Of a DNA stretch of 64,000 bases, positions 8,397 through 17,588 are shown in pieces. The stretch lies in NCBI GenBank assembly GCA_903900975.1, contig CAIUPE010000133.1:28240-92239 (forward strand), in the 5' to 3' direction. A program made the translations under genes and the position numbers. Below the pieces are notes generated by a model. It was not told the DNA's origin. It was given only the letters and a program-made list of their open reading frames with translations, and did no database searches. Position 1 is the first letter of the stretch. The number at the start of each line of letters is the position of its first letter. Source of the DNA: an uncultured Hyphomicrobiales bacterium. Lineage in GTDB: Bacteria; Pseudomonadota; Alphaproteobacteria; Rhizobiales; Beijerinckiaceae.

Positions 8397-9421
8397 GCTT
8401 TTATTTCCGGCAGAAGCCTATCAAGCGCAGATTTTAGAAGCGCGGCGACGGCCTCTTGGCTAAACCGCGCTTTCGCATCCGCAAACCCCGATTGGCCCAT
8501 ATGAGCCATGTCGGCTTGGCTTGCGAGGGCGTTGATGAGGGCGCCGGCGAGAGCTTTCGCATTGTCGCGCGGTACCATCAGCCCTGTTTGTCCATCGTGT
8601 AAAATGGATGACGGACCATCCGTATCTGTCGCCACAACGGGCAGTCCCGCCGCCATGGCCTCGATCAAGACAATGCCAAACGGCTCTTCACGCGAGGGCA
8701 GGACAAAAAGATCGATTGTGTTGAAAAAGGCCTGACGATCCGATACCCAGCCGATGAAACGGACCCGATCGGAAATACCGCGTCTTTTGGCCTCTGCTTC
8801 GAGGGTAGTGCGCTCCGGCCCATCCCCTCCCAGCACACATTGCCAAGGACGTGCGGCCAATTCGGGTGAAGCGAGGGCTTCGAACAAGACATCATAGCCT
8901 TTGTTCCGGTGCAGGCGACCAAGCGCACCGATTACAGGAGGCGAGCGAAAGCGTGGCCGCTGGATTGGCTCGCCGATGTGAACCATATTCGGAACCACCG
9001 CCATGGGCTTGTCGGGATAGACTTCAGCCGCAGCATCACCAAGCTTAGGCGAAACCGCGATAAAACCATCCATCGCAGCCAAATCCGTCTTGAAGCGCGT
9101 GTTGTGCAAAACACCAATTTTAGCCCGATTGGAAAGGCCTGCACCATACCGGATGGCGCGGGTGCCGTGCGCGATAATGAGCATCGGCTGAAGGGCCTTT
9201 GCCATCCGGCGCAGACGCCATTTCGCAATGAAATCATAGTCTCCAAAGCAGCGCAGCGGAACGAAGGATTGTGTCGATGGAAGCGCGGAGCGCATCCAAC
9301 CTCCAGGGTGGCCGACGGTCACGACATCAAACCCGATCGTTGTGAGCAATTGGGCATAATCGATGGCAGCCTGTTCAAGCCCGCCATGTCCTTGGCCGAG
9401 CATAAGATTCAACACGCGCAT
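8351..9421 (-). CDS. Glycosyltransferase family 4 (GT-B)
   Basis: A 356-residue retaining GT-B glycosyltransferase. The N-terminal half has the acceptor-side signature MLGQGHGGLEQAAIDYA. The C-terminal nucleotide-sugar half has IGALGRLHRNKGYDVLFEAL, VLGGDGPER and the EPFGIVLIEAMAAGLPVVAT motif with the EX7E pair. An upstream ATG at 9481 is in frame, but the ATG at 9421 is preceded by GAGGGGAG at 8 bases and begins MRVLNLMLGQG, so it is chosen. It is divergent from the GT9 gene and probably adds a sugar to LPS or capsule. Confidence 0.88.
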   Translation of the reverse strand: MRVLNLMLGQGHGGLEQAAIDYAQLLTTIGFDVVTVGHPGGWMRSALPSTQSFVPLRCFGDYDFIAKWRLRRMAKALQPMLIIAHGTRAIRYGAGLSNRAKIGVLHNTRFKTDLAAMDGFIAVSPKLGDAAAEVYPDKPMAVVPNMVHIGEPIQRPRFRSPPVIGALGRLHRNKGYDVLFEALASPELAARPWQCVLGGDGPERTTLEAEAKRRGISDRVRFIGWVSDRQAFFNTIDLFVLPSREEPFGIVLIEAMAAGLPVVATDTDGPSSILHDGQTGLMVPRDNAKALAGALINALASQADMAHMGQSGFADAKARFSQEAVAALLKSALDRLLPEIKAYSNSAGKPGARKLV

Positions 9422-9557
9422 CTGTTTAGCTCCCCTCACCCGTTGACCTTCCGAAATGGTGGGCAACTTGGCAATAGACAAACGCTGGAAAATACCGCGA
9501 AAAAGGGGCTAATTTAAACGCATCGACCCCTTCATCCGCCGAGACTATACTTTCATC

Positions 9558-10490
9558 ATGTCCCCTCGTCGTAAAATCCTCGTTATTCGCCTCGGCGCCT
9601 TCGGCGACGTGCTCCAAAGTGAAGGAGCGCTGCACGATATTCGGCTGGCCCACCCGGACAACGAACTGGTGATGTTGACTACAGCGCCCTTTCGCCGAAT
9701 TTTTGAACGCTGCCCGTGGATCGATCGAATTCTCATCGATCCACGCGCGCCGCGTTACAATCTCCCGGCACTGCTCAAATTGCGTCAATCGCTGCAGAGC
9801 GAAGGGTTTGATGGCGTTTATGACCTGCAAAATTCCAGTCGAACCCTTATGTACCGTAACTGGTTAAGCGCAGAATGGAGCCAGAAAGATGAAGCTTTTC
9901 TGGCTTGGCAATCGCATAGGCTTGGTCGACAAATATCCATCCTCGAACGCCTGCGTTTCCAACTTGAGCAGGCGGGCATCGCAACTGCCAACACGCTCCA
10001 TCCCGATGTAAGTTGGATGGCGGACGACGTGTCGCCCCTCTTGCACACCCATGGCTTGCACCAAGGCTTTATATTATTGTTTGCCGGAAGCTCGGCGCGG
10101 CATCCCCACAAGCGGTGGCCCGAATACGGCGAATTGGCCAAGAAGCTGATGGATCGGGGCCATCAAGTGATTACTGCGCCCGGCCCTGATGAAATGGACC
10201 TTTGCCGCAGCTTACCTTGCCCGGCGGTTCTCTCCCAAGCCGCTCCGGTTTCCTTTATCGAACTCGCGGGCTTGATTAAAAACGCCAGCTTGATCGTTGG
10301 CAATGATACGGGACCAACCCATCTAGCGGCCTATCTCGGTGCCAAGGGGCTCGCGCTTTTCGGTCCCCATACCCGTGCACGCGCAACCGGCCTCGATGGG
10401 TTTCTCGATATTATCGAGGTACCCGACCTATCAGCCCTCACCGCGCAAGTGGTGTTTGAGCGTGTGGTCGGTTTGATCGAGAAGTCCTAA
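9558..10490 (+). CDS. Glycosyltransferase family 9 (heptosyltransferase-like)
   Basis: A 310-residue GT9 protein, the family of ADP-heptose:LPS heptosyltransferases. It shows the N-terminal ILVIRLGAFGDVLQSEGAL (RLxxxGD) and the C-terminal donor-binding segments FAGSSARHPHKRWPEY and SLIVGNDTGPTHLAAYLG followed by LFGPHT. This fits addition of heptose or a related sugar to the lipid A-core on the cytoplasmic face. It overlaps the convergent DUF6165-like gene by 4 bases. The family is certain and the exact acceptor is not. Confidence 0.9.
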   Translation: MSPRRKILVIRLGAFGDVLQSEGALHDIRLAHPDNELVMLTTAPFRRIFERCPWIDRILIDPRAPRYNLPALLKLRQSLQSEGFDGVYDLQNSSRTLMYRNWLSAEWSQKDEAFLAWQSHRLGRQISILERLRFQLEQAGIATANTLHPDVSWMADDVSPLLHTHGLHQGFILLFAGSSARHPHKRWPEYGELAKKLMDRGHQVITAPGPDEMDLCRSLPCPAVLSQAAPVSFIELAGLIKNASLIVGNDTGPTHLAAYLGAKGLALFGPHTRARATGLDGFLDIIEVPDLSALTAQVVFERVVGLIEKS

Positions 10491-10894
10491 AAGCCGTGAT
10501 AAGACTTTTCTTCCACGATTGTCGCTTCGCATAAAACATTGATTTTCTTTTTAATTTCGGCGCGCTTATCGTTTTGAAAATAAACCGAGCGCGCTAATTC
10601 GATAAATGCAGGCCCGAAATCCTTGCGCGCCTCGCAGGCACGAATATCATCTTCAATGATCCAAAGCCCCTCATTGATGATTTTTAGCTCGGATTCCAAG
10701 GCTTGAGCCTCAGGATACTGTGCCATCAAATGCTGGCGGGCCGGGCTTAACGCCGCAATCTCGCTCTGGATATTTGCCAGCTTGACAGGATCCTTGATCC
10801 GCTCGGTCTTGATGACCAAAATTGTAATCTTATCGAGCAATTCGCCGGCACCGACCTCGACAAAGATCTTGCTGGTATTGGGTTCGTTTTGCAT
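10487..10894 (-). CDS. DUF6165-like small protein of a surface-polysaccharide locus
   Basis: About 135 residues with the conserved opening IFVEVGAGELLDKITILVIKTERIKDPVKLANI, a long helical middle with many charged residues and the ending EIKKKINVLCEATIVEEKSYHGF. This matches the pattern I associate with DUF6165, usually found next to glycosyltransferase genes; no activity is known. Longer in-frame starts exist (10954, 10900), but the ATG at 10894 has AGGA at 7 bases and starts near the conserved domain. It is convergent with the GT9 gene. Confidence 0.7.
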   Translation of the reverse strand: MQNEPNTSKIFVEVGAGELLDKITILVIKTERIKDPVKLANIQSEIAALSPARQHLMAQYPEAQALESELKIINEGLWIIEDDIRACEARKDFGPAFIELARSVYFQNDKRAEIKKKINVLCEATIVEEKSYHGF

Positions 10895-11105
10895 GGTCAT
10901 GTCCTGCTTGCCCCTTCGCGCTTTACAATCGTGCGCTTCTATCACGATCGCCAATTTGATGAAGATATTCCTTCATAATCGGCACCTTTCTTTGCAAAAA
11001 AGATCAAATTAGCCTACGACAACGGGAAAGAAATCAAGCGCGTCTCGATTCATCGTCCATAGCCCTCTTGACGAGTACTTGTTAGCCAGATTGAAAGCCC
11101 GACCA

Positions 11106-12356
11106 ATGACCTCTTTTTTTCAATTGGATTCTATCAAAGATCGAATCTTATTGCTTCTTTTGACGGCCATGCCGATCGTCGCTTTGGCCGGCAATGCTGC
11201 AGCCGATCTTGGAATGGTGCTCACGACCCTGAGTTTTCTGGCGGTTTCCCTACCAGACCTCAAACGGTTTAGCAAATCGCGATTTTTGAGGCTCTCCACG
11301 GTTTTTTGGGTCTGGATTCTGTTTTGTTCAGCAATTTCCGCCTTTCCATCCCATTCCTTTCAAGACAGCCTGCCTTGGATCCGTTTCCCGCTCTATGCCT
11401 ATGCGCTTTCCCATCTGATCGGTCGGAAAGGTGGTCAATATCTACGTTATTTTGTGATTGCTGCGGTTTTAGGCACGCTGATCGAGATGGCATTTATAGT
11501 GCACGAATATTTCTTCGTGCGAGGAGACCTTGCACGGCTCCATGGCACATTCGGCAAGCTCATCGCGGGTTGGTATTTGGATTGTTTCAGCCTGATCGTT
11601 ATTCTTTGGGGTTTTGAAAAAATCCGGCAAGGAACGGCCAGCCTTCGCTTGTGCTGGTTCATCGGCCTTTTTACGGCCCTAACGGCTTATGGCGTCTTGA
11701 TTACCGGCGAAATCATGAGCACCCTCTTTTTTGTCGGCACGATCGGCCTCTATTGGGTGCTTCAGCGGCCCTATTCAGCCCGAAAACTTGGATTAATTGT
11801 GGCAGGCCTTGCCGTTCCTCTGGCCGGTGGTTTGCTCGTCAGCCATTTCGATCCAATACTGCAAGAGCGGCTAATACACTCGATTGTCGCCAGACTGCCA
11901 TGGATGGAGTCGAGCGACTATCATTTACCATGGACGAGCGGCCTCTATATGGGGCTGGAGAATCCAATTCTCGGCATCGGCCCGAAAAATTTCAACCCTT
12001 ATTGCTTGACCCTGAAAGATGCCGGTACGCTTCCCGCCCTCTTGCATGTTTCCGAATGCCAATGGCATCCGCATAATCTTTATCTGCAACTGATGGCCGA
12101 AGCGGGTTTACCTGGCCTGATCCTGTTTTCGGCTTTAGCGGTCTATGTGTTCGTTGCAGCCTACCGACATTCTGTGTTGACGCATTGGACCGAAAATCTT
12201 TCCCTTGTTCTCGCCTTTGTGCTGTTTTTTCCTATCCAGACCTACTCGCAAGCCTTCGGGCAATCCAAGAATTTCTATTTTTGGACAATGCTTGGCTTTG
12301 TGCTGTCACTGATTAGACAACACTTTTACACACCGGCGCAGGACGAAAGATTATGA
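11106..12356 (+). CDS. O-antigen ligase family membrane protein (WaaL/Wzy-like)
   Basis: A polytopic inner-membrane protein of about 416 residues with some ten hydrophobic segments and one large periplasmic loop. The loop holds the family hallmark HPHNLYLQLMAEAGLPGL after GLENPILGIGPKNF. Characterised members either ligate O-antigen to the lipid A-core (WaaL) or polymerise repeat units (Wzy), and sequence alone does not separate them. A TTG at 11079 extends the frame by nine residues, but neither start has a strong ribosome-binding site and the ATG at 11106 is preferred. It is followed after 172 bases by the UDP-sugar decarboxylase gene. Confidence 0.85.
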   Translation: MTSFFQLDSIKDRILLLLLTAMPIVALAGNAAADLGMVLTTLSFLAVSLPDLKRFSKSRFLRLSTVFWVWILFCSAISAFPSHSFQDSLPWIRFPLYAYALSHLIGRKGGQYLRYFVIAAVLGTLIEMAFIVHEYFFVRGDLARLHGTFGKLIAGWYLDCFSLIVILWGFEKIRQGTASLRLCWFIGLFTALTAYGVLITGEIMSTLFFVGTIGLYWVLQRPYSARKLGLIVAGLAVPLAGGLLVSHFDPILQERLIHSIVARLPWMESSDYHLPWTSGLYMGLENPILGIGPKNFNPYCLTLKDAGTLPALLHVSECQWHPHNLYLQLMAEAGLPGLILFSALAVYVFVAAYRHSVLTHWTENLSLVLAFVLFFPIQTYSQAFGQSKNFYFWTMLGFVLSLIRQHFYTPAQDERL

Positions 12357-12528
12357 ATGTCATTTTCGTACTTCAGCTGCCACAAGGATTTAACCTTACT
12401 AACTTTATCTAGGTCGATCCGGTTACCGGGGAACGGGGATTACAAATCAAATAAGCGCCGGTACTATCAGCAAAATCATCACCGTTCAGGTGGACGTTCT
12501 TTTTACTTAACCGTTTATCGGGACCATC

Positions 12529-13464
12529 ATGTCCAAAAAAATTCTCGTTACCGGCGGCGCAGGCTTTCTTGGTTCACATCTATGCGAGACCCTATTGGCG
12601 CGCGGGCATGACGTGTTGTGCGTCGACAATTATTTCACCGGCAGTAAAACAAATATACTCCATCTAACGGAAAACCAGCGCTTTGAATTTATGCGGCATG
12701 ATGTAACCTTTCCGCTCTATGTGGAAGTTGACGAAATTTACAATTTGGCATGCCCCGCCTCACCTGTTCATTATCAATTCGATCCCGTTCAAACAACGAA
12801 AACCAGCGTGCATGGTGCCATTAACATGCTCGGTCTCGCCAAACGGGTCAAAGCACGCATATTGCAGGCCTCTACAAGCGAAGTGTATGGTGATCCTGAA
12901 ATCCATCCTCAAACCGAAGATTACTGGGGCAAGGTAAATCCAATTGGTATTCGCAGTTGCTATGACGAGGGCAAACGCTGCGCTGAAACGCTCTTTTTCG
13001 ACTATTGGCGCCAACATGCGCTTGAGATCAAAGTCGTTCGAATCTTCAATACCTATGGGCCACGAATGCACCCTAATGACGGCCGGGTTGTCAGCAATTT
13101 CATCGTTCAAGCCTTGAAGGGGCAGAACATCACCATCTATGGCGATGGCCAGCAAACTCGCAGTTTCTGCTATGTCGACGATTTGATCGAGGCGATGGTT
13201 CGGATGATGGAAAGCCGCTCGGATTTCACCGGTCCCGTCAATATTGGCAATCCGGGTGAGTTCACCATGCTCGAGCTCGCGGAGAGGATTATAGCCTTCA
13301 CGGGATCAGCGAGTAAAATTATCTTTCAGAAACTGCCACAAGACGACCCGCGGCAACGCAAACCTGACATCTCACTCGCCCATCGCGAACTTGGTTGGCA
13401 ACCGCATATCGCACTGGATGAAGGGCTGAAAAAAACCATCGCCTATTTCCAACGCACGCTTTAA
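12529..13464 (+). CDS. UDP-glucuronate decarboxylase (UDP-xylose synthase) family epimerase
   Basis: A 311-residue extended short-chain dehydrogenase. It has the NAD-binding motif [12 protein letters not shown] (residues 7-18), the UXS hallmark [13 protein letters not shown] (about 71-83), TSEVYGDP and the catalytic Tyr145-xxx-Lys149 in SCYDEGKR. The enzyme converts UDP-glucuronate to UDP-xylose with internal NAD cycling, in the cytoplasm. It supplies a pentose donor for the neighbouring glycosyltransferases. The next gene starts 9 bases downstream, so the two are probably co-transcribed. Confidence 0.92.
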   Translation: MSKKILVTGGAGFLGSHLCETLLARGHDVLCVDNYFTGSKTNILHLTENQRFEFMRHDVTFPLYVEVDEIYNLACPASPVHYQFDPVQTTKTSVHGAINMLGLAKRVKARILQASTSEVYGDPEIHPQTEDYWGKVNPIGIRSCYDEGKRCAETLFFDYWRQHALEIKVVRIFNTYGPRMHPNDGRVVSNFIVQALKGQNITIYGDGQQTRSFCYVDDLIEAMVRMMESRSDFTGPVNIGNPGEFTMLELAERIIAFTGSASKIIFQKLPQDDPRQRKPDISLAHRELGWQPHIALDEGLKKTIAYFQRTL

Positions 13465-13473
13465 GTCGCTGCT

Positions 13474-15345
13474 ATGGAGCTCCTTTCGCCAAATGTAATA
13501 TTGCTCAACCTGCCAAGAACGGCAAAGCGGTTTATCGTGGCGGCCGTCGATGCGAGCCTGTGCGTACTAGCACTCTGGTTGGCGCTCTATCTGCGCTTAG
13601 GTGAATTTGTCTATCTCGACTGGCCCATCAGTCTCGCTTTGCTAGGCTCACTTGTACTAGCCCTGCCTATTTTTATTATTGGTGGTCTTTATCGCGCCAT
13701 TTTCCGTTATTCCGGCTGGCCTGCACTGATGACAGTTGCCAAATCGGTTGCAATTTATGGGTTGATATACGCTTCTCTGTTTACAGCGATTGGCGTAAAC
13801 GGCATCCCCCGTACAATTGGTCTTATTCAACCCATTCTTCTCTTTATCTTCATTGGCGCATCGCGCGGATTAGCCTTTTACTGGCTCGGAGGCGAATACC
13901 GGCGTCGAATTGGTACCGACAAGAAAGAGCGTGTCCTCATTTACGGAGCAGGTTCGGCAGGCCGACAGATTGCTGCCGCCTTGGCAGGCAATCGAGAGAT
14001 GAAAGTCGTAGGCTTCCTTGATGATGACGAAAAATTGGCTGGGCAAGTCTTGAACGGCCTCACGATCTATCCGGCTTCCCACCTCAAGGAGCAAGCGGAT
14101 CGGAAGAATGTAACCACCGTCTTGCTTGCCCTGCCTTCCGCCAATCAGAAGCGCCGTCAGGAAATCATTGAAACGATCCGCACAAACAAACTTCTGGTCC
14201 GTACCCTGCCGAGCATCACAGAGATAGCTCAAGGCAAAGTCAGCATTAGCGATATTAGGGAACTCGACATCAACGATTTGCTTGGCCGGCCCGCCGTTGA
14301 ACCCGACTTGGCACTTCTCCGGAGGACCATTGCCAATAAAAAAATCTTGGTAACAGGCGCCGGCGGCTCGATTGGCAGCGAACTGTGTCGCCAGATTGCC
14401 CGTCTATCACCGTCTGAGCTCATTCTCGTGGACCATTCTGAATTTGCCCTTTATCAAATTCACGAAGAACTTTTGGCGTTAGCGGCAAAGAACGAAATTC
14501 AGATTAGGGTCGTGGCCGCAGCCCTTGGCTCGGTACGAGACGGAGCATTCGTTACGGAAACCATGACACGTTGGCGCCCTGACACGGTCTACCATGCGGC
14601 CGCATATAAACATGTCCCACTGGTCGAAGACAATATTGTTGAGGGTCTGCGTAATAATGTTCTAGGCACTCAAACCATGGCCGAGGCAGCCCTCGCCATC
14701 GGCGCCCAACATTTCGTACTCATCAGTACAGATAAAGCGGTACGCCCAACCAACATAATGGGGGCCAGCAAGCGGATTGCCGAGCTCATCTTGCAAGCCT
14801 TGGCGTCTGATCGACCATCTACCTGTTTCTCAATGGTACGATTCGGCAATGTCTTGGGGTCATCGGGATCGGTGGTGCCAAAATTCCGCCAGCAAATCGC
14901 CGATGGCGGGCCAGTCAGCGTAACCCACCCCGATGTGACACGCTATTTCATGACCATTCCGGAAGCTGCGCAATTGGTGATCCAATCGGCTGCGATGGCG
15001 GAGGGGGGCGATGTTTTCCTGCTTGAAATGGGCGAGCCCATTCGCATTGCCGACCTCGCCCGCCGGATGATCGAACTTTCAGGCCTTACCGTTCGGGATG
15101 AGGAGCATGATGAAGGTGATATCGAAATCCGATTCACCGGATTAAGACCCGGCGAGAAATTATACGAGGAGTTGCTGCTGGGCACCAATCCGTCCCCCAC
15201 CAGCCACCCACGCATCATGAAAGGTTCCGAAAGAGCGCTTTCTTCCGGCGAAGTTGCAAATATTTTACAAACTGTCGAAGATTTTATCCAAGCGCGCGAT
15301 TATACTGCGTTAAGACAATTTGTCATAAATTTGGCACAGAAATAG
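13474..15345 (+). CDS. CapD/WbpM/PglF-type nucleotide-sugar 4,6-dehydratase (membrane-anchored)
   Basis: A 623-residue polysaccharide-biosynthesis protein. About four N-terminal transmembrane segments (residues 15-135) are followed by a first Rossmann domain (VLIYGAGSAGRQIAAAL). The catalytic dehydratase domain starts near residue 289 (ILVTGAGGSIGSELCRQI), with HAAAYKHVPLVEDN and STDKAVRPTNIMGASKR, the Met-containing active site seen in WbpM/PglF. Relatives convert UDP-GlcNAc to the 4-keto-6-deoxy sugar used for bacillosamine, QuiNAc or FucNAc. The length is typical. The exact product is not predictable. Confidence 0.92.
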   Translation: MELLSPNVILLNLPRTAKRFIVAAVDASLCVLALWLALYLRLGEFVYLDWPISLALLGSLVLALPIFIIGGLYRAIFRYSGWPALMTVAKSVAIYGLIYASLFTAIGVNGIPRTIGLIQPILLFIFIGASRGLAFYWLGGEYRRRIGTDKKERVLIYGAGSAGRQIAAALAGNREMKVVGFLDDDEKLAGQVLNGLTIYPASHLKEQADRKNVTTVLLALPSANQKRRQEIIETIRTNKLLVRTLPSITEIAQGKVSISDIRELDINDLLGRPAVEPDLALLRRTIANKKILVTGAGGSIGSELCRQIARLSPSELILVDHSEFALYQIHEELLALAAKNEIQIRVVAAALGSVRDGAFVTETMTRWRPDTVYHAAAYKHVPLVEDNIVEGLRNNVLGTQTMAEAALAIGAQHFVLISTDKAVRPTNIMGASKRIAELILQALASDRPSTCFSMVRFGNVLGSSGSVVPKFRQQIADGGPVSVTHPDVTRYFMTIPEAAQLVIQSAAMAEGGDVFLLEMGEPIRIADLARRMIELSGLTVRDEEHDEGDIEIRFTGLRPGEKLYEELLLGTNPSPTSHPRIMKGSERALSSGEVANILQTVEDFIQARDYTALRQFVINLAQK

Positions 15346-15379
15346 AACACCTACTTAGATGTCATAAGGCAGTAAGCAA

Positions 15380-16540
15380 TTAGGACTTCAAAATGTGCTT
15401 AATAAACGCAATTTGTTTTTCAACAATCACCTCTTCATTAAAAAACTGTTGCGCTCGCTCTCGGCCATACTGACCCAATCTAAGGCGTTCGTCTGAATTT
15501 TTTGCCAAATACTCGAGCCCTTCACTAATTTCCTCAACATTACCTGGCACGTGCATAATGCCACCCTTTCTATTTTCGAGGGCATCAGTCAACCCATAGA
15601 TAGCTGAAGCTATCGATGGGATACCGCATGCAGCTGCTTCAATGATAACACAAGGAAATCCCTCACGATAGCTTGGGAGGCATAATAAATCAGCTGACAT
15701 CATGAAATACTCGGGCCGGCTGGTCGCACCAATTACTCTGACGTTAGAAGAATTTTGCGTTAATTCTTCAATTTTAGCGGCCAGATGTTCCTCGTCGGGC
15801 CCCACGATCAGTAATTTCAACCGCGGTATGCGCGACTGAACTGTGAGAAAGGCATGAACCAAGTCCAAGACGCCTTTATCTCGGTTCAAACGACCTAAAA
15901 ACAGGGCAATAACATCATCCTCATTCCAACCAAGCTCGCCGCGCATCACCCGGCGTCGCTCGCTATCCGGATGAAAGCGCTTGAGGTTGACGCCGGCAAT
16001 CGAGCCTTTTCCGAGGACTTGAATTTTTTCTGACGACACAATGCCTTGCTCGACCAGAAAAGTCCGCTGTGATGCGCTATCAGCTAAAACATGCGTCGCG
16101 CAGCGCGCCGTCAACCAATCAAGCGACTTGAGCAGCCAGCGCATTGGACCGGTGCGGGTTACCCAAACCTGACCAGTAAACATATGAATCCGTACGGGAA
16201 CGCCCACGATTTTCGCTGCCAATTGGGTTAAAAGCCCCGCTTTCGGCGTCACCGAATGAACCATGGCGAACCGACGAGAGTAGAGCAAGCTGACGAGCGC
16301 GATTAACGCCAAAACATCGCGGACAAGATTAATTTTTCGAGCGATGCCCAAGGGGCGAAATTTAACACCTTTGGGCAAACCATCGGCAAAGGCTGGTTCT
16401 ATATCAGAACATGCAACCGTTACATCGTATTCATGTGATAATTTTTCGAGATAGGGCAACAAAAAGGCACGAACGGTAAAGGGTACCGCCGTTACAATCA
16501 AAATTCGCTGCCGCTTTTCAGTCACTATGTTGATACTCAT
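15380..16540 (-). CDS. Glycosyltransferase family 4 (GT-B)
   Basis: A 386-residue GT4 enzyme. The N-terminal domain carries VHSVTPKAGLLTQLAAKIVG, the form seen in capsular and undecaprenyl-linked GT4 enzymes. The donor domain has ALFLGRLNRDKGVLDLVHAF, LLIVGPDEEHL and PSYREGFPCVIIEAAACGIPSIAS with the EX7E Glu pair. It begins immediately after the stop of the upstream GT2 gene (no gap), so the two are translationally linked. Base composition is normal, unlike the end of its neighbour. Confidence 0.88.
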   Translation of the reverse strand: MSINIVTEKRQRILIVTAVPFTVRAFLLPYLEKLSHEYDVTVACSDIEPAFADGLPKGVKFRPLGIARKINLVRDVLALIALVSLLYSRRFAMVHSVTPKAGLLTQLAAKIVGVPVRIHMFTGQVWVTRTGPMRWLLKSLDWLTARCATHVLADSASQRTFLVEQGIVSSEKIQVLGKGSIAGVNLKRFHPDSERRRVMRGELGWNEDDVIALFLGRLNRDKGVLDLVHAFLTVQSRIPRLKLLIVGPDEEHLAAKIEELTQNSSNVRVIGATSRPEYFMMSADLLCLPSYREGFPCVIIEAAACGIPSIASAIYGLTDALENRKGGIMHVPGNVEEISEGLEYLAKNSDERLRLGQYGRERAQQFFNEEVIVEKQIAFIKHILKS

Positions 16541-17434
16541 TTAAATAAAAAGACGCATAATTCTTGATATCCGAAAAAATTTTACAATCAAATAGATTGG
16601 ATATGATTTTTTAAAAAAATTTATTCTATTATCGATAAAATCACTATATTCATCATTATTAACTATTTCAGAATGTCTTAAATTTCTCAAAATATATGAA
16701 AAATATACAATCAAATAGAAAATATAGTTAAATTTCTTATTTACACTAAAAAATTTATCTAAAACTTTATACTCCCATTCGGAAATAGATTTTAGATTTT
16801 TTGACAGACCATCAGGATTATAAGAATACTTATATAATTTTTTTCCAATATCAATGATTGTAATCCCGTTCATCAAAATTCTCAGCCACAAATCATAATC
16901 TTCGCATGAACGAAGAGTTGGATCGTATCCGCCAAGGGCCAGTAAGAGCGATTTATCAATCAATAAACCTGACCCATTTAATGTGTTTCGGAGCAACAAG
17001 CCATCTGGCCGTGTAATACGTCGAGAAGGAAGCTCGTTCGAGGCGACGTTAGACAGGTCACGACCATCAATATCAGTGCGTCGCAATCCACACGTGAACG
17101 CACAGTCCTTCTCAAAAACGCTCATCTGGGCCGCAATTTTTTCAGGCTCATAGGCGTCGTCTGCATCCAAAAAGGCTACAATCTCGCCAGATGCAAGGCT
17201 CAAACCACGGTTTCGGCTCGCCGCGAGGCCAACATTAAATTCATTCCGAACATAGGTGATCGTTGGAAATCGAGACACACAACGCGCAATAGCATCTGTC
17301 TGTGGCGAACAATCATTAACGACGATGATTTCTATCGATGGATAGGTTTGCGCGACGACAGATTTAATTGCTCGTTCCAAGGTGCCTGCGTCGTTAAAGC
17401 AAGGTATTATTACGCTGACTAATTTAGGCACCAT
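16541..17434 (-). CDS. Glycosyltransferase family 2 (GT-A) with AT-rich C-terminal half
   Basis: A 297-residue GT2 enzyme: the N-terminal GT-A fold has VSVIIPCFNDAGTLERAI, VNDCSPQTD and the metal-binding FLDADDAYEPEKI (DxD), then SCEDYDLWLRI. The last hundred or so residues are hydrophobic and Ile/Tyr/Asn/Lys-rich (INFFKKSYPIYLIVKFFRIS). The corresponding DNA, about 16545-16860, is extremely AT-rich; in 16681-16740 only 8 of 60 bases are G or C. The catalytic part is of ordinary composition. This abrupt shift suggests a recombinant or recently acquired gene end. It probably transfers a sugar onto a lipid-linked repeat unit. Confidence 0.87.
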   Translation of the reverse strand: MVPKLVSVIIPCFNDAGTLERAIKSVVAQTYPSIEIIVVNDCSPQTDAIARCVSRFPTITYVRNEFNVGLAASRNRGLSLASGEIVAFLDADDAYEPEKIAAQMSVFEKDCAFTCGLRRTDIDGRDLSNVASNELPSRRITRPDGLLLRNTLNGSGLLIDKSLLLALGGYDPTLRSCEDYDLWLRILMNGITIIDIGKKLYKYSYNPDGLSKNLKSISEWEYKVLDKFFSVNKKFNYIFYLIVYFSYILRNLRHSEIVNNDEYSDFIDNRINFFKKSYPIYLIVKFFRISRIMRLFI

Positions 17435-17588
17435 TATTTAACCTCGAATCAAATGAACATGACACATTAAGATGAGATGGCATAAATCATTGCCATCAAA
17501 ATCAAATCGCCCACGAAAGCCACGATCCGCTATTACATCATTGAATTCCATAATACGGTCGTCCACTTCGTCTTCAGGAAATCGATCC

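Noticed and set aside
12357..12611. An 84-residue frame between the O-antigen ligase and UDP-glucuronate decarboxylase genes
   Set aside because: It runs into the decarboxylase gene in another frame, is rich in Arg and Ser and has no ribosome-binding site or domain.
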